A stretch of DNA of 64,000 nucleotides, taken from JABSQH01 sp039177505. Its GTDB lineage: Bacteria; Actinomycetota; Acidimicrobiia; Acidimicrobiales; Ilumatobacteraceae. The DNA lies in contig JBCDFR010000004.1 in NCBI GenBank assembly GCA_039177505.1, positions 45,042 through 109,041 on the forward strand, in the 5' to 3' direction. Below the pieces are notes generated by a model. The model did no database searches. It saw nothing but the letters and a program-made list of their open reading frames with translations, and was not told the DNA's origin. Positions 55,457 through 63,497 of the stretch are shown in pieces (position 1 is the stretch's first letter; every line of letters begins with the position of its first letter). Both the position numbers and the translations under genes were made by a program.

Positions 55457-56392
55457 GTGCCGTACCAGGAGCCCGAGTTCCTGCCATGGGAGGGCCGACG
55501 AGTGCCGATCACATTCGTCGGCGGATACCTCGGAGCGGGGAAGACGACGGCGATCAACGAGGTGCTCGAAGTCGCCGAACGTCCGATCGCCGTGGTGGTC
55601 AACGATGCCGGTGCGATCAACATCGACGCCCGGCTGATCAAGGGATGCGATGGCGCCTCGATCGAACTCACCGACGGATGCGTGTGCTGCACGTCGATCG
55701 ACGACATGGGCGAGGCACTCGACCTCGTGCGGGCGCGGGCCGAGCCCCCCGACCACCTCGTGATCGAGCTGTCGGGGATCGCCGAACCACAGAACGTGCT
55801 TCCTTGGGGACACTCAGCTGGCTTTATCCTCGATGGCGTTGTCATCGTCGTGGCGATCGACCAGTTGCTCGACAACGATGTGCCCGAGTGGATCCGTCTC
55901 CATCTCGAAGCACAGATCGGCGTGGCCGACCTGTTGGTGCTGACCAAGACCGATGAGGCCGACCAAGCGGCCATCGACGAGGCGCAGAACCAGCTCACCA
56001 GGCTGGCGCCCGGTGTCCCTGTGGTCGATGGCAGCCGCGGCCGTCGCGAGCCGGGCGCGCTGGGCCGCTTCCTGGCGCTCGGCGGGCACCGCAAGCATCA
56101 TCCCGCCGGGGTGGTTGGGCCGACGCTGTTCGACCTCCACGAGACGCACTCGATCGATATCGACCACGCGATGACGCGCGAGCAGCTCGACGGGTTGGTG
56201 GGTGGCCTTCCCGCTCGGTTTCCCGGGCGCACCATCGCCCGCGCCAAGGCGGTAATCGACCTGATCGACCCGCGCGGACCGGTACTGGTGCAGGTCGTCG
56301 GCGGGCGCTCGGAAGTGACGCCGCTGCTCGACAACGAACAACGCCGCTCGACCGACCTCGTCGTCATCACCGTGGTCGCGCCCAGTGCGTAG
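55457..56392 (+). CDS. COG0523 / CobW-family GTPase, copy 3 (short form)
   Basis: 311 residues from a leaderless GTG. Walker A GGYLGAGKT (GAGKT at 26-30), CVCC at 75-78, LVIELSGIAEP, and guanine motif TKTD. It is about 90 residues shorter than copies 1 and 2 and has a different C-terminal half, so it belongs to another subgroup and probably serves a different client. It is divergent from the pyrC paralog under one Zur box, which suggests that paralog as a candidate client. Confidence 0.9.
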   Translation: MPYQEPEFLPWEGRRVPITFVGGYLGAGKTTAINEVLEVAERPIAVVVNDAGAINIDARLIKGCDGASIELTDGCVCCTSIDDMGEALDLVRARAEPPDHLVIELSGIAEPQNVLPWGHSAGFILDGVVIVVAIDQLLDNDVPEWIRLHLEAQIGVADLLVLTKTDEADQAAIDEAQNQLTRLAPGVPVVDGSRGRREPGALGRFLALGGHRKHHPAGVVGPTLFDLHETHSIDIDHAMTREQLDGLVGGLPARFPGRTIARAKAVIDLIDPRGPVLVQVVGGRSEVTPLLDNEQRRSTDLVVITVVAPSA

Positions 56393-56487
56393 CAACCGAG
56401 GTGCTCAGGTCCCGGCGCGCACCGTCCGCTGCGCCAACGCAGAAACCGCTCACGCCCGTTGATGACGTCGGCGTTACGGTGCGCCGC

Positions 56488-57048
56488 ATGGCCGACGAAG
56501 CGCCGATCGACTCCATCACCGCGCTACGAGCGCTCCTCGACCCGTCGCGCCTCGCTGTCGCGGGCGCACTCGTCGGTGGCGATCGCGCGACCGAAGAACT
56601 CGTCGCCGCCACCGGCCAAGACCGCCGAGCGACGCTGGAAGCGTTGGGAGCGTTGCGCTCAGCCGGTCTGGTGATGGTCGTCGACAGCCGGTATCGCCTC
56701 GACGTCGACACGCTCGAGCGCGTCGCTGCCGCCACAGCCGAAGTCGACGCCGTCGACCCTGCGATCGTTGCCGGTGCGTCGCCAGACGATCAAGCGGTGC
56801 TCGAGCGGTTCTTTCGGGGGCGACGCCTCACCGAGGTTCCGACACACCACGGCAAGCGGCGCATCGTGCTGGAGCGCATCGCCCAGGAGTTCGAAGTCGG
56901 CACGCACTTTCCCGAAGCGTCCATCAACTCGACGCTGCGCGAGTTCCACCCCGACGTGGCGACGCTGCGCCGCTACCTCGTCGACGAAGATCTGTTGGAT
57001 CGCGACAACGGCGTCTACTGGCGAAGCGGCGGGCCCGTCGATCATTGA
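56488..57048 (+). CDS. ArsR-like helix-turn-helix protein with DUF2087 domain
   Basis: 186 residues from the ATG at 56488, with TACGGT 7 nt upstream. The first ~75 residues resemble an ArsR-type winged helix (LRALLDPSRLAVAGAL, then LEALGALRSAGLVMVVD). The C-terminal ~80 residues match DUF2087: VLERFFRGRRLTEVPTHHGKRRIVLERIAQEF, then INSTLREFHPDVATLRRYLVDEDLLDRDNGVYWR. No metal-binding Cys motif of ArsR sensors is seen. Probably a transcription regulator with unknown effector. Confidence 0.8.
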   Translation: MADEAPIDSITALRALLDPSRLAVAGALVGGDRATEELVAATGQDRRATLEALGALRSAGLVMVVDSRYRLDVDTLERVAAATAEVDAVDPAIVAGASPDDQAVLERFFRGRRLTEVPTHHGKRRIVLERIAQEFEVGTHFPEASINSTLREFHPDVATLRRYLVDEDLLDRDNGVYWRSGGPVDH

Positions 57049-57105
57049 TAACGATCACCGCTGCGATCGCTCAACGGCAGACACCGCGACCTCGCTCCGA
57101 GCATC

Positions 57106-57327
57106 TCAGTCAGCGCGCGCGTCGGACTCGAGCGCCTGCTCGAACCAGCTGACCACGCGAGCGAGATGATCGTCGCCCCACTGGCGTCGAAACGCCGCTG
57201 TATGCGGGTCTTTTGCGTTGTTCAACGCCTTGATGCGGCGTTGGCAGTACGAGACGGTGAGCGGGATCGAGCAATCGATCTCGATGCATCGCTTCCAATC
57301 GGCATAGTTCATCGGCGGACCGTCCAC
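57106..57327 (-). CDS. Small protein of unknown function under a Zur box
   Basis: 73 residues from a GTG at 57327, chosen because TAGGGT lies exactly 6 nt upstream; an in-frame ATG at 57312 is the alternative. The sequence is helical, with DWKRCIEIDCSIPLTVSYCQRR and FRRQWGDDHLARVVSWFEQAL. Three cysteines lie in the first half. Zur site 7 covers -20 to -34, the same spacing as for COG0523 copy 2. I do not recognise the family. Confidence 0.7.
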   Translation of the reverse strand: MDGPPMNYADWKRCIEIDCSIPLTVSYCQRRIKALNNAKDPHTAAFRRQWGDDHLARVVSWFEQALESDARAD

Positions 57328-57346
57328 GTGGTCACCCTACCCGTTT

Positions 57347-57361
57347 CGAGAATGATTCTCA
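57347..57361. promoter_or_regulatory. Putative Zur box (site 7) between the 73-residue protein and the metallothionein-like gene
   Basis: CGAGAATGATTCTCA, only the outermost base breaks the symmetry. It is at -20 to -34 of the leaderless GTG on the minus strand. The metallothionein-like ATG on the plus strand is 114 bp away, so control of that gene is less certain. Confidence 0.8.
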
Positions 57362-57474
57362 TTCCGTCGGTACCGCCCGACCCACGCCGGAATTTCTTGA
57401 TCGGTGTAATGATCCGCTGCCGTCGTCGTCTGCTTTGGTGAACAGATACCCGACCACGTGAAAGGACACCCACT

Positions 57475-57606
57475 ATGGCTGATTGCACCTGCCCCACACC
57501 CTGCGCCTGCGAGGCGACCACGACCGGCTGTTGCTGCGGACCGACCTGCGCGTGCGGTACCGACTGCCGGTGCGCCGCGTCGTGCCGGTGCCCACAGACG
57601 GCCTAG
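57475..57606 (+). CDS. Metallothionein-like cysteine-rich peptide
   Basis: 43 residues with an AAAGGA ribosome-binding site about 9 nt before the ATG. Thirteen residues are Cys (positions 4, 6, 10, 12, 19, 20, 21, 25, 27, 31, 33, 37, 39), arranged mostly as CxC pairs with one CCC run. There is no His and no hydrophobic residue of note. Such density is diagnostic of a metal-thiolate cluster protein. It does not resemble SmtA/BmtA or mycobacterial MymT in layout. The CorE-like sigma factor begins 17 bp downstream, so they look co-transcribed. Likely ligands are Cu(I), Zn or Cd. Confidence 0.8.
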   Translation: MADCTCPTPCACEATTTGCCCGPTCACGTDCRCAASCRCPQTA

Positions 57607-57623
57607 CTCGTACGATGGAGGGC

Positions 57624-58190
57624 ATGGACGAATCGGCCACCGCTGCCGACAAGCGTGAGGTCGTCGTCGCCGCGTTATGTGACCGGCGCAACGACTTCGA
57701 GGCCTTCGTCCGTGCCCGCGTCCGCCCGCAACTCGCCGACGACGTGCTCCAGGTCGCCGCGCTCAGAGCGATCGAACGCGCCGGGTCGCTCGACGATCCA
57801 GCTCGCGTCGTTGCGTGGCTGTATCGCATCCACCGCAACATCATCATCGACATGGGCCGCATGCGCGCCCGCGACCAACGGGTGATCGACGGTGCCGCGG
57901 AGATTCCCGAACAGACGGATGCGCCCGCGACCGCCCCCTGTGACTGCAGCGTCACACTGGCCAAGAGAATGAGTGACAACTACGCGTCGATCCTGTCGTT
58001 GGTCGATGGGCGCGGCCTCCAGCTCAGTGAGGCCGCGCGCCAGCTCGACGTCACCGTCAACAATGCCGCTGTCCGCCTCCACCGGGCACGCAAGGCGCTG
58101 AAGCAGGAACTGCTCGAACACTGCGGTGTCAGCAATCCGCGCGACTGCGCCGACTGCCGTTGCGTCTACGAGAACTGCTGCGCGGCCTGA
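57624..58190 (+). CDS. CorE-like (ECF44-type) metal-sensing sigma factor
   Basis: 188 residues from the ATG at 57624 with GGAGG 5 nt upstream. Region 2 spans about 23-88 and region 4 about 112-163 (LSEAARQLDVTVNNAAVRLHRARKAL). The linker carries a CDC motif at 106-108, and the C-terminus is cysteine-rich (Cys167, 175, 178, 180, 185, 186). A CxC linker plus a Cys-rich tail defines CorE and CorE2 of Myxococcus, which sense copper or zinc/cadmium directly without an anti-sigma factor. With the metallothionein-like gene it probably forms a self-contained metal-excess response. Confidence 0.85.
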   Translation: MDESATAADKREVVVAALCDRRNDFEAFVRARVRPQLADDVLQVAALRAIERAGSLDDPARVVAWLYRIHRNIIIDMGRMRARDQRVIDGAAEIPEQTDAPATAPCDCSVTLAKRMSDNYASILSLVDGRGLQLSEAARQLDVTVNNAAVRLHRARKALKQELLEHCGVSNPRDCADCRCVYENCCAA

Positions 58191-58199
58191 ACGACGAAC

Positions 58200-59897
58200 T
58201 CACCGATCGACGGCGAGCTCGGACGACAGCGACGGCGACGCCGCAAGCAGCGCCCGGGTCGCCGGATCCTCCGGCGCGTGCACCACGCGTTCGACCGGAC
58301 CCGCTTCGCAGATGCGCCCGTCGTGAAGCACAGCCACGTCGTCGGCGATGTCGTGCACGAGGCCGAGATCGTGCGTGATGAACAACATCGCCAGGCCGCG
58401 ATCGTCGACGAGCGACCGCAGCAGCCGAATCACGCCGGCCTGCACCGACACGTCGAGCGCTGACGTGACCTCGTCGCACACCAACACGGCCGGCGACGCG
58501 GCGAGCGCACGAGCGATCACCACACGCTGACGCTCGCCACCACTCAGCGCTGCCGGTCGCCGCATCATCAACTCCGGCGTGAGACCAACCTGCTCGAACA
58601 GTGTCCTTGCACGCTGGCCTATGTCGCTACCACCCTCATCGTTCGCTGATGCCACGCGGCGCAGGACATCGTCGACGGCGCGGCCGACGCGCCGCCGCGG
58701 ATTGAGCGAGCTGGTCGGATCCTGAGGGACGAGTTGGATGGCCCAACGATCGGCAACGGCGCGGTCGTCGAGCGCCGGCGGCAGGGTTCGGCCACGCAGC
58801 GCCACCGTGCCGGTGTCGCGGACATGGGCACCGACGATCGCACGCGCCACCGTCGACTTCCCCGATCCTGATGCGCCCACGAGCGCGACACACCTGCCCC
58901 CGCTGAGGTCGAGGTCGAGGTCGCGCGCAGCAATGACTGGCGCCGCACGCGTGCGGCGATGCACTGCGGTGAGACCACGCAGGCTCAGCACCGGTTCGCC
59001 GTGGGAGCGCGAGTTGGTCGTCCTGATGCGTTGGTGAGGTCGGTGTGCGCCAGCGTCGATGTGGTGGACGGGGTCGGGACAAGCCTCGACCAGCTGACGG
59101 GTATACGGATGGGTGGGCTGCCGCAGCGTCGATCGACACGGACCGGACTCGACGACTGTGCCGCTCCGCAGCACCGTGACGTCGTCCGCCAGTCGAGCGA
59201 TGACAGCGAGATCGTGCGAAACGATCACCGTGGTTCGTGGCGTGTGCTGATGCTGACGAACCAGTTCATCGAGCAGCTCCGCCTGCGTGATGACATCGAG
59301 CCCGGTGGTGGGCTCGTCGAGCAGCAGCACATCCGGCGAGGCCGCGAGCGCTCGGGCCAACGCAACACGTTGTGCCTGACCACCCGACAGCGCAAACGGA
59401 TACCGCCGGGTGAAGTCTTCGTCACCGGGTAGGCCCACCGCCTCGAGTAACTCGGACACGACAGCAGCCCGCGCGCCGCTATCTACAGACGGTGGGAGTC
59501 GCTCCGCAATCGCTGCTCCGATGCGCATCGTTGGGGTCAGGCTGCGACCCGGATCCTGGGCGAGGTACGCGACTCGCTGTGACCGCACGGCCCGCAGCTG
59601 TCGGCGGTCGGCGCCGAGCAGTGGGACCGACGACTGCTCGTCGACGAGTTCGACGGTGCCGGTTGCGTCGAGGCCTGGCGCCACGGCGCCGACGAGGCAG
59701 CGCAACAAGGTCGTCTTCCCCGACCCCGACTCGCCGACGACTCCGGCGATGGAGCCCGGCGCCACGCTGATGTTGACGCCGTCGAGCACCTGCAGACCAG
59801 AACGAGCCGAGACCCGCAGGTCGGCCACCTCGAGCCCAGCGGGACGAGCCCGCACGCGGTCACCAACACCAGACCCGACGGCGGCGGACGCCGTCAT
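58200..59897 (-). CDS. Fused dipeptide/nickel-type ABC transporter ATPase (DppD-DppF-like)
   Basis: 565 residues from the ATG at 59897, which overlaps the upstream permease stop (ATGA). Two complete ATPase domains lie in tandem. The first has Walker A GESGSGKTT, signature LSGGQAQR, and LLLDEPTTGLD. The second has GASGSGKST, LSGGERQR, and LVCDEVTSALD, with a HPYT motif between them, as in Opp/Dpp ATPases. It energises the importer encoded upstream. Its 3' end is 9 bp from the convergent sigma gene. A longer upstream frame is a shadow of the permease. Confidence 0.92.
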   Translation of the reverse strand: MTASAAVGSGVGDRVRARPAGLEVADLRVSARSGLQVLDGVNISVAPGSIAGVVGESGSGKTTLLRCLVGAVAPGLDATGTVELVDEQSSVPLLGADRRQLRAVRSQRVAYLAQDPGRSLTPTMRIGAAIAERLPPSVDSGARAAVVSELLEAVGLPGDEDFTRRYPFALSGGQAQRVALARALAASPDVLLLDEPTTGLDVITQAELLDELVRQHQHTPRTTVIVSHDLAVIARLADDVTVLRSGTVVESGPCRSTLRQPTHPYTRQLVEACPDPVHHIDAGAHRPHQRIRTTNSRSHGEPVLSLRGLTAVHRRTRAAPVIAARDLDLDLSGGRCVALVGASGSGKSTVARAIVGAHVRDTGTVALRGRTLPPALDDRAVADRWAIQLVPQDPTSSLNPRRRVGRAVDDVLRRVASANDEGGSDIGQRARTLFEQVGLTPELMMRRPAALSGGERQRVVIARALAASPAVLVCDEVTSALDVSVQAGVIRLLRSLVDDRGLAMLFITHDLGLVHDIADDVAVLHDGRICEAGPVERVVHAPEDPATRALLAASPSLSSELAVDR

Positions 59898-60754
59898 GCC
59901 GACCGCCATCTCGCAGCCAGCCGATCGCCAAGCAGATTCAGCGACACGGTGAATGCCGCGATCGCCAGCGCCGGCGCAATCACGGCACGGGCATTGAGCC
60001 CGGCGCCGGCTGCTCCGTCGTTGATCATGACCGCCCAGTCGGTCGCGGGCGGGGGCGGACCGAAGCCGAGGAAGCTCGCGGCAGCGACGACGTACACCGT
60101 GCCCGCCACGCGCAATGCGGCATCGGCCAGCACCGGACCCGTCAGGTTGGGCAGCACGTGACGCCACAAGATGACGCGCCGCGGCTCGCCGACCATCCGG
60201 GCGTGCAGCACGTAGTCGGAGGCGAGTACCGGTTCCGCCACCGACCGCATGTATCGCGCGATGTACGGCGAGCTGACGAGCACCACCGCCAGGCCGACCA
60301 CGAACAGGCTGTCGCCGAATCGATAGAGCATCAGCAACAGCACCAGCAGCGGCGGCAGCACTGCGATCACATCGAGGATCCGCAGTGTTCGGCTGGCCGC
60401 CCGCGAAGCCGCCATGAGCGCACCGATCGTGGTCCCCACCATGGTCGCGATGAACGTGATGACCACCGATGCGATCACGATGCGGCGACCTCCGTGCAAC
60501 AGCTCCGACCAGACGTCGCGACCGAGCTCGCCGGTGCCCAGCCATCCGCCGGAGTCGGGGTCGAACGGCCGGCCGACCGTTTGCCCGACGGGCTCCGCCG
60601 CGAACAACGGGCCGAGCAGCGCCAGCGCAAGGGTCGATGCCAGCAGGATCAGGGCGATCACCCCCCATGCGTCGAGCACCGTGCGTGGGGCGCGACGCTC
60701 TGTTCGGTCGACGCCGACGCCGTCCAGCTCGATTCGATCTTCGGTAGCGCTCAC
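59894..60754 (-). CDS. Dipeptide/nickel-type ABC transporter permease (DppC-like)
   Basis: 286 residues from a GTG overlapping the DppB-like stop. N-terminal helix near 30-50, then LGTGELGRDVWSELLHGGRR (the DppC/OppC motif), four or five further helices, and the coupling sequence ARMVGEPRRVILWRHVLPN (EAA loop). It pairs with the DppB-like subunit in the membrane. Confidence 0.9.
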   Translation of the reverse strand: MSATEDRIELDGVGVDRTERRAPRTVLDAWGVIALILLASTLALALLGPLFAAEPVGQTVGRPFDPDSGGWLGTGELGRDVWSELLHGGRRIVIASVVITFIATMVGTTIGALMAASRAASRTLRILDVIAVLPPLLVLLLMLYRFGDSLFVVGLAVVLVSSPYIARYMRSVAEPVLASDYVLHARMVGEPRRVILWRHVLPNLTGPVLADAALRVAGTVYVVAAASFLGFGPPPPATDWAVMINDGAAGAGLNARAVIAPALAIAAFTVSLNLLGDRLAARWRSA

Positions 60755-61746
60755 CGCGACTCCGCCACGTCGGTGAGCAGCGCATTGTCCGGACCGCGTT
60801 GTGTGCGCCGGCGCGGGTCCGCTGCGGCCCCGATCACGTCGGCGGTGAAGAGGGCGATCAACACCACCAGCGTCAACAACAACCCGATCGCCTCGATGAC
60901 CGTCACATCGCGGGCTGCGAGCTGAGCGTTGAGTGCCGCGCCGATGCCCGGATAGCCGAACAGTTGCTCGATGACGATCGCTCCACCGATCACATACGGG
61001 GCCACCGACGCCAACACTTGGGCGATCGGCCCGACGATCGACGGAACGAGGTGCCGCACGACGATTCGGCGCTCGGAGAGGCCGGCCAGCGCGGCTGCTT
61101 CGACATGCGGCGCCGACGAGGCGTCCGCCACCACGGCGCGTATCAGTCGCGCACCGAACGCTCCCCCGAACAAGGCCAACGTCGCTGCCGGCAGCACCAA
61201 CACTCGGGGCTCGTCCCATGGCGACGACCCAACCGGCACGAGCGACACGGCCGGTAGGAGATCGAGCCACGAGGCGAACACGACGAGCAGCACACCTCCC
61301 AGAACGAAGTCGGGCACCGACGCGACCGACGACGTCGCGACCGATGTGACCCGATCGGCGCGACCGCCAGGCCGTCGCCCCGCAAGTACACCGAGCCCGA
61401 CGGCGATGATCGACATCCCGACGAACGCCACCGCGCCCAGTACGAGCGAGTTGCGAATTGGGGTCTCGATCACCGACCACACCGGCTGCTGACTGACGAT
61501 CGACGTGCCGAAGTCGCCTTGGACGAAGCCCCACAACCACGCGAGGTATCGCTCCACCGGTCCGTCGTCGAGCCGCAGCTCGACGCGCAGTGCTTCGACC
61601 CGCTCGGGTGTGGCGTTCTGGCCGAGGATGCTGGTCGCCGCGTCGCCCGGCAGCAGCTCGACCGCTGCGAACAGGACCACGCTGACGGCAAGCGCGACGC
61701 CAACGAGCGCGACGAGGCGACCGGCGACGAATCGGCCGAGCGACAT
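60751..61746 (-). CDS. Dipeptide/nickel-type ABC transporter permease (DppB-like)
   Basis: 331 residues. N-terminal helix with VLFAAVELLPGDAATSILGQNAT (the DppB/OppB pattern), further helices at about 100-310, and the EAA-type loop ALAGLSERRIVVRHLVPS. It lies 7 bp after the substrate-binding protein gene. Third part of a complete importer operon (binding protein, two permeases, fused ATPase). Confidence 0.9.
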   Translation of the reverse strand: MSLGRFVAGRLVALVGVALAVSVVLFAAVELLPGDAATSILGQNATPERVEALRVELRLDDGPVERYLAWLWGFVQGDFGTSIVSQQPVWSVIETPIRNSLVLGAVAFVGMSIIAVGLGVLAGRRPGGRADRVTSVATSSVASVPDFVLGGVLLVVFASWLDLLPAVSLVPVGSSPWDEPRVLVLPAATLALFGGAFGARLIRAVVADASSAPHVEAAALAGLSERRIVVRHLVPSIVGPIAQVLASVAPYVIGGAIVIEQLFGYPGIGAALNAQLAARDVTVIEAIGLLLTLVVLIALFTADVIGAAADPRRRTQRGPDNALLTDVAESR

Positions 61747-61753
61747 GCCCGGT

Positions 61754-63379
61754 TCAGGTGGTCAACGTGGCGTTGTTGAACACGGGGACCGACTGCGTCA
61801 GATCGACGCCGGTCAGGCCGTCGACCGACGCGTCGATTTGATCTTCGAATCCCCAGATCAACCAGCCCTCTTCGTCGCGGACGGTCTGGAGCAACTCGGT
61901 GATCTGCTCCTTGCGCGACACAGCGTCGACCGTGGACAACGCTTCGTTGAGCGCCGCGTCGTACTCCGGGTTCCCCGATCCGAAGACGTTGAACGCCGAG
62001 TTCGAGCCGGTGTAGCTCGACAGCAGCGTCTCGGGCGGGCGGTTGATGAAATAGAACGACTGACACGGAGTCGACAGCACCTGAGCGAAGTCGTTGAAGT
62101 ACGTGAGCGGGTCGCCGACCTCGACCGTGGCAGTGACTCCGCACTCGGCCAGTTGTTGGGCGTACAACTCTGCTGATGCCACGATGCCCGGCACGAAGTC
62201 GGCGGCCACGATGGTGAACTCCGTCACCCCGGCCGCGGCGAACAACTCGGTGGCCCGGGCGACGTCACGTTCGCGTTGTTCGACGCCAACGGGGTACCCC
62301 TCGAAGCCGAGGCTCGGCATGTCGTTGCCGAGTTCGGCATTGCCGAAGGCGATGACATCGATGAGTTGCTGGCGGTCGGCGGCGAGCTTGCACGCCTCGA
62401 TCACGTCGGGATTGTCGAACGGCGCCTGCGTCTGGTTGAACGCGAAGCAACGGATCGTGGAGTTGACACCCCCGCCGCGGATCACGCTGACACCATCGGT
62501 ATCTCCGAGCGACTCAGCGGCTGCAGCGTCGAGTGAGCCGACGTATTCGACTTCACCGCTTGACAGGGCTCGCGCCCGAGTGGAGGCCTCGGTGATCGCG
62601 GTGAACTCGACACGTTCGATCGACGGCGCGCCAGCCCAGTAGTTGGGATTGCGAGTCAGCGTCGCGCCGACACCCTGCTCGAACTGCTCGAGGATGAACG
62701 GGCCCGACCCGACGTTGTTGCCCCAATCGGTGAACCCCTCGGGCATCACGATGGAGAGCTGACCGAAGATCGTCTCGATGAGGTCGGCGCGCGGGGTCAC
62801 CATCGGGACGCTGACCGTGCGGTCGTCGATCACTGCAACGTTGGGGAGATCGATCAGTGCGAAGAACTGCCCGTAGTTCGGCGACGTCCCGTAGTGGTTG
62901 ATGCTGTACACCACGTCGGCGGCGGTGACGGGATTCCCGTTCGTGAACGTGGGGCCCTCGCGCAACACGATCGTCCACTCGCTGCCGTCGGCGTTCGGTT
63001 CGATCGATTCGGCGAGCTGCAGCTCGAACTGGTCGCCCTTCAACAACACGAGCGAGTCGTGAATGGCAAAGAGCGTGGCGTACTCCAGCAGCCCCGTCGT
63101 GCTTGCCGGGTCGAGGGTGTCCGCTGGCGACGAGATCATGCCGACGCGCACCGTGCCGCCTTCGGTTGATGCCGGTTCGGTCGTTGCGCTTTCCTCGGCC
63201 GGTTCGGTGGTCGCCGTGGTGTCGTCGGTCGCCCCCTCCGTCGATGCCGTGGGCTCCGGCGGTTCCGTACCGCTGGTCTCTGCTGCCGGCTCGTCATCGC
63301 TGCCGCATGCGGCGATCGTGCCGGTGGCGAGCAAGCCGGCGACAGCGGAACCGGCCTGGATGAATCTGCGTCGATGCAT
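61754..63379 (-). CDS. ABC importer substrate-binding lipoprotein (family 5)
   Basis: 541 residues with AAGGACACC before the ATG. The N-terminus MHRRRFIQAGSAVAGLLATG leads to a lipobox ending AAC, then a Thr/Glu/Ser-rich linker to about residue 70 and an SBP_bac_5 (DppA/NikA/CntA-type) domain. The ligand is unknown: peptides, nickel, or a metal-metallophore complex are all precedented. A perfect Zur box 86 bp upstream favours metal acquisition, as in Zur-controlled Cnt transporters. Confidence 0.88.
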   Translation of the reverse strand: MHRRRFIQAGSAVAGLLATGTIAACGSDDEPAAETSGTEPPEPTASTEGATDDTTATTEPAEESATTEPASTEGGTVRVGMISSPADTLDPASTTGLLEYATLFAIHDSLVLLKGDQFELQLAESIEPNADGSEWTIVLREGPTFTNGNPVTAADVVYSINHYGTSPNYGQFFALIDLPNVAVIDDRTVSVPMVTPRADLIETIFGQLSIVMPEGFTDWGNNVGSGPFILEQFEQGVGATLTRNPNYWAGAPSIERVEFTAITEASTRARALSSGEVEYVGSLDAAAAESLGDTDGVSVIRGGGVNSTIRCFAFNQTQAPFDNPDVIEACKLAADRQQLIDVIAFGNAELGNDMPSLGFEGYPVGVEQRERDVARATELFAAAGVTEFTIVAADFVPGIVASAELYAQQLAECGVTATVEVGDPLTYFNDFAQVLSTPCQSFYFINRPPETLLSSYTGSNSAFNVFGSGNPEYDAALNEALSTVDAVSRKEQITELLQTVRDEEGWLIWGFEDQIDASVDGLTGVDLTQSVPVFNNATLTT

Positions 63380-63464
63380 GGTGTCCTTGCTTGGAATTCA
63401 GGGGGTCGGGCTGGCGGGGAGCGCTCGGAGCGCATGCACGCGCCGGCGGGTTGGACAGACTAAT

Positions 63465-63479
63465 TGAGAATGATTCTCA
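63465..63479. promoter_or_regulatory. Putative Zur box (site 8) upstream of the dipeptide-type importer operon
   Basis: TGAGAATGATTCTCA, a perfect 7-1-7 palindrome and the best site in the window. TAGTCT lies just downstream on the minus strand as a possible -10, giving a leader of about 70 nt before the substrate-binding protein gene. Confidence 0.85.
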
Positions 63480-63497
63480 CTTACGAACCACGAATGC

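Noticed and set aside
57041..57060. TGATAACGATCA-like half palindrome at the end of the DUF2087 gene as a ninth Fur-family site
   Set aside because: It overlaps a stop codon, has a different core from the eight sites, and is not near a start codon.
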